The position numbers and the translations under genes are program-made. A DNA stretch of 64,000 bases from GCA-2683135 sp964507445 (GTDB lineage: Bacteria > Planctomycetota > GCA-002687715): contig CAZDQF010000002.1 of assembly GCA_964507445.1 (NCBI GenBank), positions 62,001 to 126,000 on the forward strand, written 5' to 3'. Positions 61,428-64,000 of this stretch are shown here, in pieces. The notes beneath the pieces are model-generated. The model worked only from the letters and a program-made list of their open reading frames with translations, searched no databases and had not been told where the DNA came from. Within the stretch, counting starts at the first letter, position 1. Each line of letters opens with the position of its first letter.

Positions 61428-62126
61428 TCAGGGGGTCAGCGGCGTCAACTCCAGGGTGCGGAACTCGCAGGGAGCGCCTTCTGCCTGGATGGCGATCTGA
61501 CCGTGATCCGCGGTGCAGTCGAAGCCGTCGTTGACGCGAGCGCCGTTCACCCAGACGTCGATCCTGCGTCCGCGGCACTCGATGATCATCTCATTCCACT
61601 CACCCGGCGGGTTCTCGGAGTCGTCGGTCAGGTTCCTGATGCGGCGAGCCTGCCCCTCGTTGACACCCCATCGATTCTCCGGGCCGCGCCGCTTAGTCAT
61701 GTCCGGGACCTTGATGTCCTCGCCGATGCACCAGAAGTCCCCGGCGTTGCCCACGTGCAGCTGGCACTCGATGGACTGGGGGAACATCTTGTAGAGGCGG
61801 CGCGGTTTGGAGGAGTGGACCAGGATCCCGCAGTTCCCGGGCTTCTCCGGCCAGCGCCACTCCACCTTCAAGCGGTAGTCCCGGAACGAGCGGTCCGTGA
61901 TGAGGTGACCCTGAGGTCTCCCCTTGCTCACCAGGATGCCGTCTTGAGCGACGAACGACGGCGGCACCTCTCGTCCGCCGTCGGCCCGCGGGATATCGGC
62001 GTGCCAGCCCGTCAGATCCTGGCCGTTGAACAGGGAGATGGTCTGGGTGGCCGGCTCAGAATCCGGGCTGTTGCTGGAGCAGGCGGCGAGGCAGCACGCT
62101 ACGGCGATGAAGATGATGAGTCTCAT
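61428..62126 (-). CDS. DUF1080 (3-keto-disaccharide hydrolase family) lipoprotein
   Basis: A 232-residue lipoprotein: MRLIIFIAVACCLAAC lipobox, then a DUF1080 concanavalin-like domain with SLFNGQDLTGWHAD, DYRLKVEWRWPEKPGNCGILVHSS, IECQLHVGNAGDFW, NPPGEWNEMIIECRG and VWVNGARVN. DUF1080 proteins are abundant in planctomycetes; some act on 3-keto-glycosides. ATG 62126 is chosen because the lipobox signal follows; the frame upstream to 62201 is not signal-like. GGGAAG precedes the start. It is in the same direction as the lectin-like gene but 90 nt after its stop. Confidence 0.88.
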   Translation of the reverse strand: MRLIIFIAVACCLAACSSNSPDSEPATQTISLFNGQDLTGWHADIPRADGGREVPPSFVAQDGILVSKGRPQGHLITDRSFRDYRLKVEWRWPEKPGNCGILVHSSKPRRLYKMFPQSIECQLHVGNAGDFWCIGEDIKVPDMTKRRGPENRWGVNEGQARRIRNLTDDSENPPGEWNEMIIECRGRRIDVWVNGARVNDGFDCTADHGQIAIQAEGAPCEFRTLELTPLTP

Positions 62127-62216
62127 GGCTTCCCTTTCGCCGCGCATTGTAGGGAAACGAGGCCGGCGCGAAGACCGAAGGGTCGCCGCGCCGGATTCCA
62201 TCGGGGGCCTGTCGGG

Positions 62217-64000
62217 CTACTGCACGATGTAGGAGGACCCGTCGTACAGGGGGAACTGGATCGAGGTCCAGCCGTTGGCGTTGAGCAGCATCCCGGCCAC
62301 GTTCTCGTCGATGACGCTGTCCGTGGCGTTGGCGTTCACTTGCAGGCCGGTGCCGAAGAGCGCGTCGAAGCTGACGAGGGCCGGGTGCGTGCCGGCGCTG
62401 CCCAGGCTGATGCCACCCACCACCGAGGTCGCGCCCCAGGTACCGTTGGTGGTGAAGCCGCCGATCTCGTGGCCGTTGGGGCCGTGGAATTCCACGTTGA
62501 AGCTGGTGACGCCGTTTCCGCCGGTGCCCCACTCCGTGACGTTTGCGTAGGCCACGGTGATCCAGTCACCGACGCCGGAGAAGCCGTTGCTGGTCACGGT
62601 CACGGTGCCGTAGTTGTTGGGCTCCAGGTCGGTCTGGATCCCCATGCGGGGCATCAGGGTCTGCCATTCCGAGGAAGTGGCGGTGAAGTCCCCGTGCCCG
62701 ATGGTGAAGCTGACGTCACCGTTGGAGTTGACGTAGAGGGCGTTGTAGACGGTGCCGTAGAAGGTGATGCCGTTGTTGGCGCAGAGAGGGGACCCCGCCA
62801 GGGCGATCTGTACGTTGCCGTCGTCCGGCAGGGTGAGCCCCACGCTCCCGGAGCCCGAGACCACGTTGATCTCGATGGGCTGGGAGAGTTGGAAGCCGTC
62901 CGGATGCGTGGCGTCCACGGCCATCTGCTGGGCGGAGCCCAGGAACGCGGAGGCCGTGGGGACGGCGTAGGTGAAGGCTCCTGGGTGAGGGACGAGATTC
63001 AACAACCCAGCCCAGGTGGCTGGCGGCCCGTTGAAGTTGAACAGCGAAGGGTGTGTGGTGTCCAGGTTCACCTGCTGCCCCCCCGCCGTGGTGAGCGCGG
63101 CGGGCACCGCGTTGGTGAAGGTCACGGCGATGTCGAACAGGCTGCCAGGGGTCGCCGTGGAGTTCATGGTGGAGATGCCGCCGACGCAGGTGGTGGTCAC
63201 CGCCGCCGTGTAGGCGGTCCCGGCGGCGCCGTCCAGGTCCAGGGAGGACGCGGCGTTGTTGGTCTCCCAGGGTCCTACCAGGGTGGTGCAGCCGCCGATC
63301 CCGAAGGACCAGGCGAGGACGTCGTGGCTCTGGCTGACCCCGCCGGTCCCGGCGGTGAAGCCCACGTACGCGTTGCCCGTCGGAAGGTTGAGCCCCGCCA
63401 GGGCGTTGCCGCCGATGGTCGTGGCGCCGGTGAAGAAGTCAAAGGGAACGGTGATCAGGGGGGTCGCCGCGCCGTCCAGGTATACCTCCAGGGTGCCCGG
63501 GGTGTAGTTGATGCACATGGTGTGCACGGCGCCGTCGTTGAGGTCGAAGGGCGGGGTCGCCTGCGCGATGGAGTAATACTCGTCGGCGCCGTTGGGCGTG
63601 GTGGGGATGGTGGGCAACAGGTGGATGCTGATGTGGTTGTCGCTGGGGTCGTTGAAGTTTCCGTTGTTGTAGGTGTCGAGCTCGAACACCAGGCAGTTCT
63701 GCATGGTGTTGGCGGGGTTGAGGGGCTCGCTGGTGTAGGCCATGGAGCCCCCGGTGCCGCAGAGGGCGGCGGTGCCGTTGGGGTCTTCGTGGAGCGTGAA
63801 GGTCATGCCGTCAGCCCCGCCTACAGGGCTCAGCTGGAAGGCGAAGGTGGTGGAGAAACCCGCGATGACCGGGACCTGCGTCTGATACCAGGCCGTGCCC
63901 GCCTGGCCTCCGGCGGGAGGCGTCATGCGCAGGTTGACTCCGTTCTGGGCCGCGCTCCCGTTCAGGACGAGCCCGGCGGTGGAGCTGAAGTCCGCGTAGC
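62217..64000 (-). CDS. exported lectin-like protein, N-terminus outside window
   Basis: The frame is still open at the right edge (first full codon at 63998, reading YADFSSTAGLVLNG), so the start and signal peptide are missing. The visible ~594 residues begin with a legume-lectin-type domain (AFQLSPVGGADGMTFTLHED, LVFELDTYNNGNFNDPSDNHISIH, LEVYLDGA, AYVGFTAGTGG). A GGQ/PDG module follows (GSLFDIAVTF, AGGQQVNLDTTHPSLFNFNG, DATHPDGFQLSQPIEI) related to the protein at 37532-39124. A C-terminal nidogen-like/NIDO-type part comes last (NNGITFYGTVYNALYVNSNGDVSF). It is a likely extracellular carbohydrate-binding or matrix protein. Confidence 0.7.
   Translation of the reverse strand, partial: YADFSSTAGLVLNGSAAQNGVNLRMTPPAGGQAGTAWYQTQVPVIAGFSTTFAFQLSPVGGADGMTFTLHEDPNGTAALCGTGGSMAYTSEPLNPANTMQNCLVFELDTYNNGNFNDPSDNHISIHLLPTIPTTPNGADEYYSIAQATPPFDLNDGAVHTMCINYTPGTLEVYLDGAATPLITVPFDFFTGATTIGGNALAGLNLPTGNAYVGFTAGTGGVSQSHDVLAWSFGIGGCTTLVGPWETNNAASSLDLDGAAGTAYTAAVTTTCVGGISTMNSTATPGSLFDIAVTFTNAVPAALTTAGGQQVNLDTTHPSLFNFNGPPATWAGLLNLVPHPGAFTYAVPTASAFLGSAQQMAVDATHPDGFQLSQPIEINVVSGSGSVGLTLPDDGNVQIALAGSPLCANNGITFYGTVYNALYVNSNGDVSFTIGHGDFTATSSEWQTLMPRMGIQTDLEPNNYGTVTVTSNGFSGVGDWITVAYANVTEWGTGGNGVTSFNVEFHGPNGHEIGGFTTNGTWGATSVVGGISLGSAGTHPALVSFDALFGTGLQVNANATDSVIDENVAGMLLNANGWTSIQFPLYDGSSYIVQ

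Overview
The window looks like part of a GC-rich planctomycete chromosome (Planctomycetota, probably marine or another polymer-degrading lineage). The best markers are the neighbouring PSCyt1/DUF1549/DUF1553 and DUF1501 genes (21132-25543), a sulfatase, a DUF1080 lipoprotein, a sialate O-acetylesterase, CotH kinases fused to EF-hands, and many large secreted lectin-, propeller- or PKD-like proteins. Most products carry an export signal, so this is mainly a surface and periplasm region. I see no rRNA, tRNA, CRISPR array, insertion sequence or phage genes.

Layout. 1-2931: end of an outer-membrane barrel, then a Zn/Mn-type ABC transporter (binding protein, ATPase, permease) with overlapping genes. 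3247-11795: small secreted proteins, a BNR-repeat sialidase-like protein, a sulfatase-SGNH fusion, a hybrid SGNH/zincin gene and an EF-hand lipoprotein. 11983-15617: an astacin protease frameshifted away from its IPT/FG-GAP/lamin-tail half. 15687-21024: a sialate O-acetylesterase/LamG/TPR protein and a DUF4091 protein. 21132-25543: the PSCyt-DUF1501 pair. 25536-30923: a minus-strand operon with two CotH-EF-hand paralogues around a PQQ-like propeller, ending in a DUF1579-like lipoprotein with a premature amber codon. 31833-37280: a probable copper operon (unknown exported protein, multicopper oxidase, SCO1-cytochrome c), ended by two tandem hairpins with compensatory base changes. 37532-43647: a MAM-domain protein, a propeller lipoprotein, a selenoprotein, an MFS transporter and an Mpo1-like protein. 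43719-48008: a porin / unknown periplasmic protein / hybrid histidine kinase operon. 48209-53147: an AlkA-like glycosylase and two large secreted proteins. 53631-64000: a selenocysteine thioredoxin fused to an intradiol-dioxygenase-like domain, an S15 hydrolase, an M14 carboxypeptidase, a PKD protein, MutM, a selenocysteine heavy-metal-associated lipoprotein, a DUF1080 lipoprotein and a lectin-like protein cut by the window edge.

Main discovery. Three separate genes are interrupted by one in-frame UGA exactly where their families have a redox or metal-binding Cys: a thioredoxin-like protein (UGA 40570-40572), a UGWC thioredoxin (UGA 54141-54143) and an HMA/MerP-like protein with GMT-U-GTNC (UGA 61179-61181). 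A hairpin lies just downstream of each, with its apical loop starting 20-24 nt after the UGA and G at loop position 1 or 2. This matches the bacterial SECIS rule. All three products are predicted to be exported, so the organism appears to use selenocysteine in extracytoplasmic thiol or metal chemistry. A standard gene caller would cut each gene at the UGA. The selA/selB/selC/selD machinery is not in this window.
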